From: Pipra filicauda
Lineage: Eukaryota; Chordata; Aves; Passeriformes; Pipridae
Length of the DNA stretch: 64,000 nucleotides
Direction of reading: 5' to 3'
NCBI RefSeq assembly: GCF_003945595.2
Contig: NW_024104509.1
Coordinates: forward strand, 2,542,001 to 2,606,000
Below are positions 26,651 through 38,662 of this stretch, piece by piece. The notes below the pieces were generated by a model. It was given only the letters and a program-made list of their open reading frames with translations. It was not told where the DNA came from and made no database searches. The translations under genes and the position numbers were made by a program. How positions within the stretch are numbered: position 1 is the first letter of the stretch; each line of letters opens with the position of its first letter.

Positions 26651-27190
26651 CAGCTGAAAATTTTTGCCAAGAGCCAGTGCCTTGACTTTGCTACTCTTGC
26701 TGATATTTTGGGAGGTTGCCGATACCTGTGTCCAAGAAAATTGCTGTCACCCTGATGGGAAAACATTGACACTGTTGGAGTGTACAAGTCTGGCTAAAAA
26801 GTTCAGAGCAACCTGCAGGTATGAAAATGACTGTTGTATGCAGGCCTTGGGAAAGCACCATGGAATATTTAGGGACAGCTCTACTGCCTGTGCTGGAAGG
26901 ACCCATGGTGCCTGTGATGCTCATCATGCTAGCTTTAAAGGAGGATACTGACACCTCCTCTCTGTGAAGTGGCAAGATCATCTGGAGGATGTGGCTATCC
27001 ATCCATGTTATGGCAATACCTCATGATACCCTGCGCCTTTGGTTTACGAGTGAAGCCCAAAACCATGGTGTAGTTCTGGTGCTACCGGAAAGGTGCCAAG
27101 CCCTCCTGCCAACTATCTTCATTCTTAAAATATGTGTAAAACTTTCTCTGGAACTGTGATCACTGGCACATGAAGTTGCTGGCATTAGCA
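26650..27190 (+). other. Unidentified cysteine-rich degenerate frame beside the ERV
   Basis: A plus-strand frame at 26664-26951 reads like a secreted protein: a hydrophobic leader (SALTLLLLLIFWEVAD), then a cysteine-rich part with CVQENCCHPDGKT and CRYENDCCMQ. Its first codon is TTG; a single change from ATG would explain this. The frame stops at 26951, and further downstream codons in the same frame are broken by several TGA/TAG codons. I cannot assign a family. It may be a decayed host-gene copy, the remains of retroviral envelope-type sequence in inverted orientation, or chance. The neighbouring ERV pol runs on the opposite strand, so it is not the collinear env of that provirus. Confidence 0.25.
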
Positions 27191-27194
27191 GCAA

Positions 27195-27700
27195 CTAGGA
27201 GCGCTATTTCAGCAGTGAAGTGTGAACCTGTCTGATGACATTCCCACTGGCATTCCAATCCTCCGGATAATTTATTTCAACAAAATCTTTACTGCTTCCC
27301 TAGCTTTGTTGGTGCAACAAGTAGAAGCTTCTGGCAATCCTGAAAAAGTATCTACCAGTGCCAATAAATACCTCTACCCATTTTGCAGTGTAAGCTCTGC
27401 AAAGTCTATTTGCCAATAGTCTCTTAGACAGTTTCCTTTCTTAACAGTCCCAGGTGCAGTCTGCCTAATCTGGTGTGTATTGATCTTTAAACAGGTATGG
27501 CACATTTTAAAAATGCCTTTTATGATACCAGTCATTCACACGCTCAAAACTTGAGGCTAAAATTCTTCTACCATAGACTCTATTCCCAGAGGATTACCTT
27601 ATATTGTTCCTCTGTGATTTTCCTCATAAGGTGTTGGTGATTTAATACCTGTTTGCTGGGTGTAATCCACCATCCCTCACGGCTCTTTTCAGCATCTAAC
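27195..27700 (-). pseudogene. ERV integrase remnant (zinc-binding domain and half of catalytic core)
   Basis: On the minus strand, after the spacer WITPSKQVLNHQHLM, a degraded zinc-binding segment reads KMCHTCLKINTHQIRQT, retaining the CxxC pair. The catalytic core opens with CLRDYWQIDFAEL (first catalytic Asp, codon 27404-27406), followed by a stop, LLALVDTFSGLPEA, and RRIGMPVGMSSDRF (second catalytic Asp, codon 27230-27232). The third catalytic residue (Glu) and the C-terminal domain are missing, because similarity ends near 27195. Several stops and frameshifts intervene. The YWQIDF and VDTFSGLPEA phrases are strong evidence for gamma-type integrase. Confidence 0.9.
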
Positions 27701-27794
27701 AATTTTGCCAATTTCTCTTTTCCAGTCTGATAGTCAGCAGCCTCCCTGTCCAAATGCTGATATTTCTTGGGTAAAACTAAAAGGATGTCCCCAC

Positions 27795-28275
27795 CAGTGC
27801 CCTCCTTGGCCACTTTGTCGGCCAGGTGATTTCCAATATTTACTGAGGTCTCTCTGAATTGACGAGCTTTACAATGCATTATTGCCACCTTTTGAGGGAG
27901 CTGGACCCTCTCTAACAATCTCTGTATTATTTGTCCATGTTTCACAGGGGATCCCTGAGAGGTTAATAGCCCTCTGTCTTTCCAACTGGCTCCATGGAGA
28001 TGGGCCACTCCAAAAACAAATTTCGAGTCAGTTCATATATTTACAGTCTTATCCTGTGAGAGCTCTAACACTCTTGTCAATGCAATCAGTTATGCTTTCT
28101 GAGCCAACATGTTGGGGGTTAGTGCTTTGGCTTCTGTTATCTCATGCTGAGTTACTACTGCATACCCTCCTTTTCGGATTCCATTTTTCACAAAGCTGCT
28201 CCCATCCACAAAGTGTTCCTAATCCACGTCTTCCAAGGGAATGTCCTGTAGGTCATCTTGACTGCAGTACACCTG
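27795..28275 (-). pseudogene. ERV RNase H remnant
   Basis: On the minus strand the frame reads DIPLEDVD, a stop, then EHFVDGSSFVKNGIRKGGYA. The first catalytic Asp is in DGSS (codon 28204-28206). The catalytic Glu position, expected after AQKA, is a TAA stop (28090-28092). The third position is TDSKF (Asp codon 28027-28029), preceded by another stop. The C-terminal half is open and reads GLLTSQGSPVKHGQIIQRLL and GNHLADKVAKEG, with the fourth Asp at 27817-27819. Three of the four catalytic acidic residues survive. The layout is that of gammaretroviral RNase H. Confidence 0.9.
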
Positions 28276-28339
28276 TTCAATGGTTTGCAAACAATCATGG
28301 GCCAGTTCCCCTCGTTACGGGTCAACTGTTAAGAACCCT

Positions 28340-29199
28340 GCTGGATTCAGAAGGTTAGTTATTTTTACCTCTATATCATCTTGTTCTAACAATACTGCCT
28401 GTTTAACATCCTGCTCCAACACTGCTGTAACTGTATTGCATTCAGAAACAGTCAATTGCTGTCCCAGAGTTAATTTTCTTTCCTCCTGGATTAGGAGGAC
28501 TGTTGCCACTACTGCCCCAAGGCAGTAGTGCTGCCATCCTTAAGCTGTTAGAAAAGTATGCAACAGGTCTCTACCAGGATCCCAACTACTGAATCAGAAC
28601 TGCCAATACCAAATGAGACCTTTCATGCACAAACAGTTCAAAAGGATCTAAGTCCTATAGTCCCAATGCAGGAGGAGTTACTAAAGCATTTTTTCAGTTC
28701 TTGAAAGGTTTTCTTGCATTCAGGATTCCAGAAGAGGACTTTTTCCTTTCCATTAATTGTTCTTTTAGAAGGGGGATCAGGAGATTGACAGATAGCCTCT
28801 TTTCTTTTCTGGCCCAGACTCCTTTGTCCTTGTGAAATAGTAAATCTCCTAAAGTGCAAGCACCCTTTCAGTTACGAGGTAAAGCCTTTCCACATAACAG
28901 TTAACCTAGGTAGGCCCAGGCCTGTGCTGTGCTGCACCAATCCTTTAGATCCAGGAAAAACTTAAACAGCTCATTGTAACAGAGGAGTTCACAGCCAGCT
29001 TAAACTTGGTACTAGTGATTATGACACTTGCATGACCTTGCCACAAGAAGTTCTCATGAGCCCAATTTCTGATACTTCTTTCTGTATTGTTCACAGAGCC
29101 CTTGCAAGTTTCTATTAATGATTTTCTAGTTTCCTAGTTTCTAATTTCAAGGGGTATTGTTTTTGTCTTACCGTTCTGGATTTGATTTCAAAAAGATCT
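28340..29199 (-). pseudogene. ERV reverse transcriptase remnant, internally deleted
   Basis: The minus strand shows the RT N-terminal phrase RQKQYPLKLETRK just below 29200, then many stops. A short LFKFFLDLKD trace of the first catalytic block is visible near 28960. The block that should hold the Y-x-DD catalytic motif is not present; spacing to the next recognisable part (RKEAICQSPDPP at about 28790) is too short. Thumb and connection parts follow in shifting frames: FWNPECKKTFQELKK, then PALGL.DLDPFELFVHE near 28650, PVAYFSNSL, and the 64-codon frame at 28315-28509 with ERKLTLGQQLTV and LLEQDDIEVKITNLLNPA. The element is therefore deleted inside the polymerase palm. Confidence 0.85.
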
Positions 29200-29662
29200 T
29201 TTCCGGTTCTGCATTCCAGGCTCATCCTGGAATTCCAATGGCCCATGCCAATGGGCTGACAGCATTGTCCACTTTCTCCATTATTTTTACTTCAAGTTCA
29301 GGATTATGTAACAGAAAGTGTTGGGCCTCCAAGGCCTTTTCTTCAGGAATGTGAACTTGGATTTTTCCTTTTTCGTATGTAATTTGTGCACTTAATTTAC
29401 TGAGGTTTTCTGTTTCTAGTAATGGTATGAGACATTCAGGAATAAAAAGAAATTGATGGGCTAGCACTCCTTTACCAATTCCAAATTTTAATGGTTGAAA
29501 GAAAGGCTGATTTTGCCTTTCACTAGTGGCACCAGCTACATTAATTCTCTCCTGAGTAAATTTTCCTTTACACATATTTGAAACTGAATACACAGTATCT
29601 ACTAAGGAACTCATTTGCTCATTCCTCAGCATTGTTACTGGAAGTTCAATTGCAGATAACAC
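29200..29662 (-). pseudogene. ERV protease remnant with start of reverse transcriptase
   Basis: A 146-codon frame on the minus strand carries an aspartic-protease fold pattern. The active-site region reads SLVDTVYSV, where retroviral proteases have DTGA. It is followed by the flap-like INVAGATSE, the HQFLFIPECLIPLL strand and a LSKLSAQITY segment. The conserved Gly and Ala after Asp-Thr are lost, which would inactivate the enzyme. The tail (VSPLAWAIGIPG) leads toward reverse transcriptase. It is a relic of a retroviral pol polyprotein with no likely host role. Confidence 0.8.
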
Positions 29663-30110
29663 CTCCAGTCCCCATTACACATCCTCTAATGTTAGGAGCC
29701 TTACTGTCTGATCAGGAGCCCTGAGTGGATTCCACTTAGTCCCTTTCCCCACAGACTTCCAGTGACCCTTCTCTGATATAGCACACAAATATAGCATACT
29801 GAGCTCTGTCACTGGGGTCTGCCTCAACTAATTCCTTCATGGTTTGTTCCACTTATGCAGTTATGAACCTTCGCTCCCGGTCAGTGTACACTTTCCACAC
29901 TGCTTTTAACAACTTACTCAAATTCCTAGTAACAACTACAGGCATCTGGGTTTTCCCTGTCCCACTATTCATCAATTTCCAAACCCAAAATCCTTTCTAC
30001 TGTCTCCTTCACCTGCAGCTGCAGCCTTAGCTCCTCTGTCAGCCCCTCTCTGCCTTCACAGCCCCTCTCGGCCCCTCCAGACTCTCATGGCCCCTGCTGA
30101 ATTTATTGGC
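29663..30110 (-). other. Probable ERV sequence upstream of pol (possible gag end)
   Basis: This stretch continues the provirus in the 5' direction on its own strand. It contains a purine-rich, Arg/Glu-coding segment around 30010-30100 and many stops. No gag zinc knuckle (CxxC....H....C) was visible, so the gag assignment rests only on position. Confidence 0.35.
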
Positions 30111-33100
30111 TCAGATCAACAGTTCAGGGATTTTCCTTTTCTTGAATTTTGTTGATCGTTTTCTTCAGATTGCCTGGTTTTACCACCAGGTTAGTCGATC
30201 ATTTATTCTCTTGTTTTTCCACTGCCATCATATTACCTGGCATCAGAGAAGACTTTGATCTTCTGTTCACTAGTCCTAAACTAGTAGGGAAGGAATATGA
30301 GCATTCGCTTCAGAAACTCACTATAGGTCTAAATGTTAATGTTGTCACAGAATATATGGCAAAATAAGAAAAAATGTCAGTCTTTGTGTTTATTCGGTGA
30401 CTTTTGAGAAGAAGAGAATATTTTCTTGGGGTTTTGTTTGTAAAACTAATCTTGAATAATGCAAATTTCTAGAAAAGTCAACCATGTGTTTTTAAATTTA
30501 ATACCTAGATTTTTTTTTAATGGCTATTCTCCACACTAAAAGGGGTTGGAAGCTTTCTGTTTCCTATTAAAAGCTAAAATAAGATTTACCATTTGTAGGA
30601 TTTCAAGTTCATTGATGAGGGTACTGTTCAATTGCCACCATGAAGCCCTAAAGCCCATCTCTGTTGAAACTGCTAGCAGCATGGGAGAAAAGTTATTTTT
30701 CCAGCTGTCATACTGTAATTTTCTTACTTAAGTGATCAAAGTTCCAATATTGTTATTCATCCATTGGTAATGTACTGAAAGCATGTTATTTAATGTTTGT
30801 AGTTTGCTTTTCATCTCCAGAAAAAGGTTGGTTTGCAATCTCAACAAGGAGGTAGAAGAGACATTGTGAAGGAGAAATTACACTTCTTTTGTCTGCCCTG
30901 GGAGATACCACTTTTTAAATACGCAGACAAAGGAAGAATGTGGATACTGTGAGTTAGAACTGACCCATGTTTAAATTCGTCAGTGTAAATTTATGTGAAG
31001 ATGTGTGGTACTTAGCATAGTGGATCTCCACTGTTCAATCACAAATGTTTTTTATGAAAATAGTAATACTGCTGTTCAGTGGTGTAGAAGGCACTCGGTA
31101 AAATAAACAGAAATTCAGAATTTAAATTCTGCTTTAGCACCATTTTTCCCTCTTATTATTAATGATTTACGTTTCTTCAAAACTGAATTTTAGAAACTAC
31201 TAGTACATCTTTTTGGCAGTGAGATAAAAGTTATAACTATTAGCAAAACAAAATCTACAGATGAACTCTTCGATGTTTTCTGCAAAACATTTGATGGAAT
31301 TCTTTTTTGCCAAATATAGTCTCTAAATTGTACTTATACTTTGGAAAAGTGTGTACAAACAGTTCCATTCATGGCTCTATTGTGAAAGTTCAAGATGCAT
31401 AATTTTAAATAACCAAGAGTGAAATGAGATCCTGTGATTTGAAGGAAAAGGGGGACTATTGCTGAGCAGAGTAGTGATCAGAACCCAGGTCTCATTTAGG
31501 ATCTGGAATACCCTTCTCCACCCTCTCCTTTTTTATTCTTTTTAAAGGTCCTGATTTGTTACGTACATACAATGCCTGTAATCCCCACAACCAAACATGT
31601 CAGTCATGCTCCACCATAATAACGTGCTGAGGTTTTAAAAATCTAGCGATGAGTAGGACCTCATTTAATCAACAAAGAAAACTCTGATAATTGTTTCAAG
31701 TGCAGAGCTCTGCTACACTGCAGACTATATGCAAGTCCTCCACATTGTCCAGGTTCAGTGACCTAGAAACAAGAACTCCAGTACTAAGAGACGGACTTGA
31801 AATGTCAGGAGTTTCAATACAGAGAAAGCAAAGGAGTAATGACAGAGCTTTTCACATGTTGCTTGATGCTTACGTTTTGCTTCCTTTAAAGGATCTCCAT
31901 CAAAAACCTTTTCTTTTTTTTTTTTTTTTAATTCTCTGCAAGGAATCATCTAGTAAGGAGCAGTTTTATAAAACTAAAAGAAGGTATTAGAGTAGAGTAA
32001 ATATGCAGTTTTGAGGTTTCTTAGGTAATGCTATACATTTATGTGTTTTCAAGCCCCAGGCTTAGAGCTGGCCTTTATTCCTGGTAAGCATGGGAAGAGA
32101 AAGACTATGAAAACTGCTGACCTGTAGTTCAGATGTCTTCATCCTATGTATTTGTATGCTCTAAAAAGAAGGCTGATTCAACTCATGCTGATGCATGCAA
32201 GTTAGCTTTTTTCTAGCTAATATGAGTACTGAAGTTAAATCAGCACAAAGGTTGACATGGCTCAGTACTTGAGTGTTTGGTCAAGGTCAGTATTACAATT
32301 CATACTTTGGTTTCAGTGATTATGTGGCTACTAATACCTGAGTTTGCAAACCTGTATCTTGCTTTCTACTTCTGCCTGCTGTCAGGCATTTGACTGTGCT
32401 AACAACATACTCCTAAACTAATTAACGATGAAGTGACATCACAGTCCTGACAACCAGTGTCTGTTCATCAATCACAGCATTGGCCCTATGGCCCTATGTT
32501 GCTCCATCCACCACAATCCAGAAGTGAATACTTCTTTCTTGTGAAGAAAATTGATAAATTTCTGAGACTGTAATGAGTGCCACAGCCTTAGGCTGCTCCT
32601 TATTCCAAGACATTTTTTCTCACAAAACTTTCTCCATCATGTCAGGGTGATTTCTTGCTTTATCCAAAGAGATGATGACATACAACCAGTGACCTCTGGA
32701 AAAGGATACAATGCAACATATTGTGCATGCTCAGCATGTCCGCAAAAGTATTTCTGGACTCAAAGAAAAGAAAGAAAAAGGTAAAGAAAAAAAATTAGCT
32801 ACATGACCTGAAGTCTTCTTTAAACTATAGCTGCTCTTACCAGTACCTACACAGTTTTCTTCACACCAACAGAAATTCTGTTTACTAGAGAAACCATTCC
32901 TTGTGATGGCATAGAGGAGTTGTTATCACTCTGCACACTATATCACACCCTTATCACATCACCAGTTATATCTATGCAGATCTGTGACAGTCACTCCAAA
33001 GCCTGAATGTTCCACACACCCTGTGCACGTGAGCCAGGATGATGAAATGGTTTGCACTTCACAGAGCAAATACCAATGAACAGAAGTTCAGGGAAAATAT

Positions 33101-33111
33101 TTGCTTTTTAT
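30111..33111. other. Non-coding stretch; no gene recognised
   Basis: AT-rich DNA of 3 kb between the ERV remnant and a CR1 copy. A T-run lies at 31914-31930, and a small tandem duplication of GGCCCTAT is present near 32483-32498. The 99-codon frame at 31691-31990 resembles no known protein. Confidence 0.5.
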
Positions 33112-34015
33112 TGAATTACAGAGTTTGGAAGGGACCTTTGGAGATCATCTAATCCATTCTTCGCAATCAAGCATGGTGAGCTACAGCAGGTCACTTAGCT
33201 CCAGATGTAGTCAGGATTTGATTATATGCAAGGATGGACACTCCACAACCTCTTTGAACAATGTGTTCCACTGTTCAAATGCACTAGGGTTTTTCCTATG
33301 TTTAAACAGTATATATATGTCAATGGGTGCCCGCTGCCTCTGTTTCTGTCTAAGAGCACCACTGAAAAGGGCCTGGCTCTATCTTCTCGTCACTCTCCCT
33401 TTGGATATTTATACTGATAAGAAACTCTGTCTTCTCTTCTAGAGGCTGAATAGTCCCAACTCTCTCAGGCTTTCTCTCTCAGGCTTGCTTCAGTCCTTTA
33501 ATCATTTTTGTGGCCCTTGACTAAACTCTCTTCAGTATATCCATCTCTCTAGTACTGGGGAGACCAGAAGTGGGCCCAGCCGTCCAGATGTGGCATCACC
33601 AGTGCTGAGTAGAGGAGCAGGATCACCTCCCTCCAGCTGTGGTAACAGTACTCCTAATTCAGCCCAGGATGCCATTAGCCTTCGTTGCTGTACTGGTACA
33701 TTGCCGGCTCTGCAAACCTTCTTTCCAGCTGGTTGAGCCCCAGGCTGTGCTGGTGCCTGGGACTATTTTTCCCCAGGTGCAAGTCTTGACACTTCCCTTT
33801 CCTGAAATTCATAGTTTCCCTGTCAGATCATTTCTCCAGTTTGTTGAGGTCTCTCTGGAGCCGAGCACAGTCACCTGGTATCTCAACATCTCCTCCCACT
33901 TTTGTATTCTCTACAAATTTGTTAAGGGTGCACTTGATCCCATCATCTAGACCATTAATGAAGTTGTTAAACTGTATTGATCACTGTATTTACCGAGTTG
34001 GACTTTGAACCATCC
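33112..34015 (-). mobile_element. CR1 LINE, 5'-truncated and decayed copy
   Basis: The plus strand begins GAATTACAGAGTTTGGAAGG, GACCTTTGGAGATCATCTAA: the reverse complement of a CR1 3' end. It then runs through complements of the CR1 coding region, including AGTGGGCCCAGCCGTCCAGA, GAGTAGAGGAGCAGGATCAC, CCCAGGATGCCATTAGCCTT, and GACCATTAATGAAGTTGTTA. The terminal octamer repeats are eroded. A local duplication of CTCTCAGGCTT lies near 33463-33486. A deletion near 33970-34000 removes part of the usual sequence before the TGGACTTTG phrase. This copy has a different 3' region from the other two, so it probably belongs to another CR1 subfamily. Confidence 0.9.
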
Positions 34016-37000
34016 CTTTCCTCTTTCCTTGGAAACTCCAGTTTTCTACTTCCAAGTTGTGGACTCCACAATTTCAGATGCATAATTGGCAACATTTTTT
34101 TCCATAGACAAGGTTTTTTGAAAAATTTTAGTTCAGCATTCAGAAAAAGTCTTTCTTTCATGTTTGGTTTTGCAAGCTACTGGTGTTTTTGGAAATGCTG
34201 AATGTTTTTTATCATATTTTATAGCATTATCCATAAAGGCCTTTCTCCCTAAAATTTTCAAATATCATGTGCAAGATGATAGCTGTGACTATTTAGCATT
34301 TCCATTTCACCTTTTCTGAAGAATGCTTTTGACACTTCCCTGCTTTTTGTCTTTTTATTGTCATTTTGTTGCATTTCAAGGTGTGTGCATAGATCACTGC
34401 TACCTAAAAACTGATTCACCAGATGAAGAGCAATGTATTTTACTTTGCATTACACAAGACACAACTAAGATTACTTAAGCAAAAGATCTTTATGCCATAT
34501 ATATCAAATGGGGAAAGGCTATGCCTGAGGGCATATAAAACACTCATGTTAGTAAAACATAAATACCTGCAAGTACCTGATGGTACTCTGTACATCTGTG
34601 TATATGATGTTTGTAAACATATTCTGATTAATTTGGGGGTGTTGATTCCATATTACATGGAAATGGTATATGAATGGAGATGAATTTCTAACCATTGAAA
34701 AAAAATACTCTGAATTTGTCCTGGTAAGAAGGAATACTGAAGAAAACATTGAATTGAAGTATCCAGCTAACAGAAGTTTTTCAGGCTCCACATTTCCGTG
34801 GCAATCTGCTTCAGCATAAATTATTTAGAGAAACTGAGTTCTTCTTATCAGGAGACACAGGTAACAGGTGAAGAGCTAAGCAGCTCAGGTGAAAAGAGAA
34901 GTTACTTTTAGCTAGAAGCATAGAAAATAACTAGATGCTTAAAGAATCAGTGAGTCATGTACAGTGCCTATTTCTTGGACCTGTGATAGGCTCTTTTTAT
35001 TGCTATGATGCATATGGGATCCATGTAATGCTTGCATTGCAAGCTTTCTTCCATCACAGAAACTGCCCTGGATGTCTGCAAGGTATATGAGATGTAGTGA
35101 TGATCTGGATTGCATGTTCTTTTCAGGGTAGTGCAACCGATACACTCAGAACTTGGGTAGTCAAAACAGCTAAGGTCATTAGGCAACTTTCATCTGGAGC
35201 AATTTCAAAGATTGCATATTTTAATCTCTTTATTCAAGTACAACCAATGATGTGTCTAGATTTTGATGAGTTTTAATATTCCCTTCTTGGAGTATATGTA
35301 TACTATATTTATATGTATATACATATTATATGTGTAATATATAATACAGTATATTAATGCCTCTTTCTTATGTTGTGTCCACCCCTAGCAGATCATTTGA
35401 GCAGACTTCTGCCTGACCAGGTTGCTTAGTATCAAAGAAGTTTTTTTAAATATCAAGCTGCAGAAGAACCATACGTATCAGTACATATTTATGGTATTTC
35501 ATGTGGACACATTTCATGATGCATCTCCCATGATGTCTGCCATGATGTGGCACTTTCCAGTGCCTGATGTATTTCTGTGAAAAATTTCCTGCTGCCAGTG
35601 GGATTCCTATGTTGACTAAGCTTTTGCTTTGTTATGATCTGTTGAAATAGTGAACGAAAAAGGGTATATTAGTAATGTTTATGCGTGCCCAGGGCATAAA
35701 CATCAGAGATATACAAGTATCATACTGAAAGTGCCTGAAAACTGACTGTAACCCCAAGCCTTTGTCTAATTTAAGATCTTTTATAGCATAAGAGAGCTGA
35801 GCTAACAGGAATCCAGGGCCGAAGAACAAGATAAATGAGGTCCAGTTGGAAATAAACCGTGTGGATGGATGTGATGTGTGTTTGTTAAGGGGGTGAATGC
35901 TTATAACAATAAAAAACTGTCAGATATATACGCAAGAAGAAAGCAAAGCACAATCAAAAGAATTCAAGAAAGACAGATATATCCAAGAGATTGTGGGAGA
36001 CAGATTTGTGGCTCAAAACAGGCTATGGCTGTTAATGAAGAAATCAGATTGCAAGATAATATTTTTATAATACATCGCTGGAAATAGATGAACATTGACT
36101 TCTAATATTCATTTTGGTGCTGTCAGTGCAAACTTGTGTTCCTACTCTCCACCTTTTCTTGTCTTTCTATTCGCTTCTAGAGTAGTCTGAGCTCTGAGTC
36201 CCTGTATTTCTGTGTGAAGTGCCTGCAACAACTAGATTCTGATTTCAGACAGTGGTCCTATGAGTTAATGCAATCTAAATTATTAATAATTCAATTAATA
36301 TTGCATAACTAAATTTATACACTTTAGACACTATGCTTCCTGCTTTCAAGAAATAGTATCCCTAGCTTACTGAGGAATAAGTGGAAGCAGAGAGACAAGC
36401 TGATTTGCTCAGTGTGGAATACAAAATCCGCCAGAGAAACTGTCTCCCAGCACTAGTGTGTGAGTGGCAAGAGGCATAGATACGCTTTTCAGAAGATACT
36501 GCTTCTTGTATGTTCCTTCCTTGACAAGACTGCTTTAGTTTTGATACAATCTAAAAAGACCTAGTAAGTTTCTACTTTTTCTACTCTCCAAATAATGGAA
36601 ACAGTATCTGTAAACCAAATATCACTGAATCATCTACTATCTTCCACTTTCACTACTATATTGCAGATTATAATAATGACTAGAGTATCATGTATTTTAA
36701 AGAATATATATTTGATAAGAAAAAGTTTGCAGAGTTTTTTTAACCGTCTGAGAAAATTGATATGATGAGGTACAGGAAAAATAAAACAGCACTCATGAGG
36801 TTTTTTTCTTCCAGAATCTCTCATATTTTGGGTGTCAATTTCAGGGCTTAAGGAAAAATATTGTAGATTATATAAGGTGTTATTATTAAGCACTGTGTTT
36901 TTTTCACCCTGAATTCCAAATGCTATTTGTAAACTGTTACATCTCTTTGCTTCTTATCGTTGTAGAGGCCAAATAAAAAAGGACTGAATAGTTACAAGCT

Positions 37001-38630
37001 ACTAGAGGCTTTCTTGAATTATTATTTATGATGCATGTCTGTTTTCCTGTCATCTATTGATGTGTATATAAATGGGATCTGCAAAAGGAAAGTGTGAAGG
37101 AAGAAAGGTGAAGCATTCTCAGCTTAATAAGCACACTGGCAGAGAAGGAGAAAAAGAATAAGAGTCAAGTATACATATTCTCATATACAGTTTTCAATGC
37201 TCTTTTTTTTAATAATGTATTATGTTGAATAGGTAACAAAAGCAATACTACTGGCCATAGTCTTCAGAATGCTGTTAATTACTGAGGCATGAACTACTTC
37301 TAATTTTCAACTAAAAAAGCAGGAAATTAGTGTCAATGATACACTACTGTTGGAAAACTTCCTGTGAAGAGAAAATCTGGACGCAGATGGTGAAATTGTC
37401 ACAAGAAAATTCTTCCAGGAAGTCGCTGGACTTTTTTTTTTTTGGGTGGAGAAGGGTTTAATATATCTTGTAAAGAAGTCTTGAGTGTTGTTTCAATAAC
37501 ATCAGTTCTAGGAATTGTATCTCTTTCCTAAAAGAATTCCTAAGGCAAAGCTTTCAAAGCTTTTCAAAGACAGTCCTCTAAACCACTATCATCATCTTGT
37601 GTCAAATAGGTCCTCCAGATATATTTTGATAACTTCTGGGAATTAACTGATGTTGGAGAAAGAGCTTACAGTAATTGATACTTATTATTTGTAAAAAGGG
37701 ACATTTATATTGTAGTTCTTGCTATGTGTGTATTTATCTTAGGATAAAAAGTAGGTCATTGTAAAGAGAAAAAATCTAAACCTTAACCACAGAAATGTAT
37801 GTGGAGTGGGACTAAAAATGTGCATTTGTCTCTGTTGCTGTGGCCATTAAATCCTAAGTTTCAAGTTAGGAATTAGAGTCTGTGGCAGTAAGATGCTGAA
37901 CTTACAGGAGACTCAAACTTCTAACTATTTCAGTAGTCTGGACTGCTGGAAATGCAAGGATTTTTGGCTTTGCTAAAAATGAGCAAAAGTGTCATAAGTG
38001 GTTTCTAGTAGTTAAGAAATTAATTTTGCAGTTAAAGAAGTATGCAGAGTGTTTTATATCCTTTGGGTCAAGAACCTACTGCAAAGAAGAATCTGATAAT
38101 AAAGACACATCCTTTAGTCAGTCTAAAGAGTGGACCAAACCTTTTCTTGTTGAGACTCCTGACTGTAGGTGGAACTTCTGAGTGCAGTTCTGGCAGACCC
38201 ACTATCAACCAAGTCTAGAGCTAAGGACAAGATGGTCCCTGCCTGGGGGAAGCAAGTAAACAGTCATAGAGACCAGCTGCTTTGAGGCGTCAGTCCAAGT
38301 AGGATGGGTAGTTCCTGCTGAGCCAGGATAATTTAGTTTCCAAGTTAGGAGACTGTAGCAGTGAGACAAGAGCTACCTGTGGGTTGTTTTAATCACCTAT
38401 TTTTGCTGAATGACACTAACTTACCTCAAGCACAGCAGGATAGCAACCTAATTATATTAAGACTATGAACAGACTGGTACTGAGGAGCCTACTCTGAATT
38501 TTGAGTGATAGATGTCGTCTAATAATCAGAGTATGCTAGTAATTCAACAAAACGTTATACAGATAGTGATGCCACCATTTGTATTTACTAAATGCCTTTT
38601 AGTTAAAAGTCTAAAAAAAGGTAAAAATAA

Positions 38631-38662
38631 AAGATAAAGTAACTTTAAAGTTACACTATCTT
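38631..38662. repeat. 32-bp imperfect palindrome
   Basis: A perfect 16-bp core GTAACTTTAAAGTTAC is flanked by two unpaired bases on each side and then by AAGATA/TATCTT arms. Confidence 0.9.

Larger units (their letters stand above)
27195..30110 (-). mobile_element. Endogenous retrovirus remnant, class I (gammaretrovirus-like), pol region
   Basis: Read on the minus strand, the order protease, reverse transcriptase, RNase H, integrase is preserved from 29660 down to 27195. All parts contain stops, frameshifts and deletions, so no product can be made. Protein phrases fit gamma-type pol: ALGL.DLDPFELFVHE, LTLGQQLTV, ILLVLPKKYQ and YWQIDFAEL. The 450 bases above 29660 may hold the end of gag, but nothing in them is diagnostic. 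No matching pair of LTRs was found on either side. The integrase ends abruptly after its second catalytic Asp, so the 3' half of the provirus (integrase C-terminus, env, 3' LTR) is lost or unrecognisable. The element lies antisense to TRPM3, as is usual for tolerated intronic ERVs. Confidence 0.9.

Noticed and set aside
26664..27190. Collinear env gene of the minus-strand ERV
   Set aside because: The protein-like frame is on the opposite strand to pol, and the minus-strand translation shows no envelope features.
27882..28358. 158-codon plus-strand open frame
   Set aside because: It is antisense to the ERV RNase H remnant and has no protein-like features of its own.
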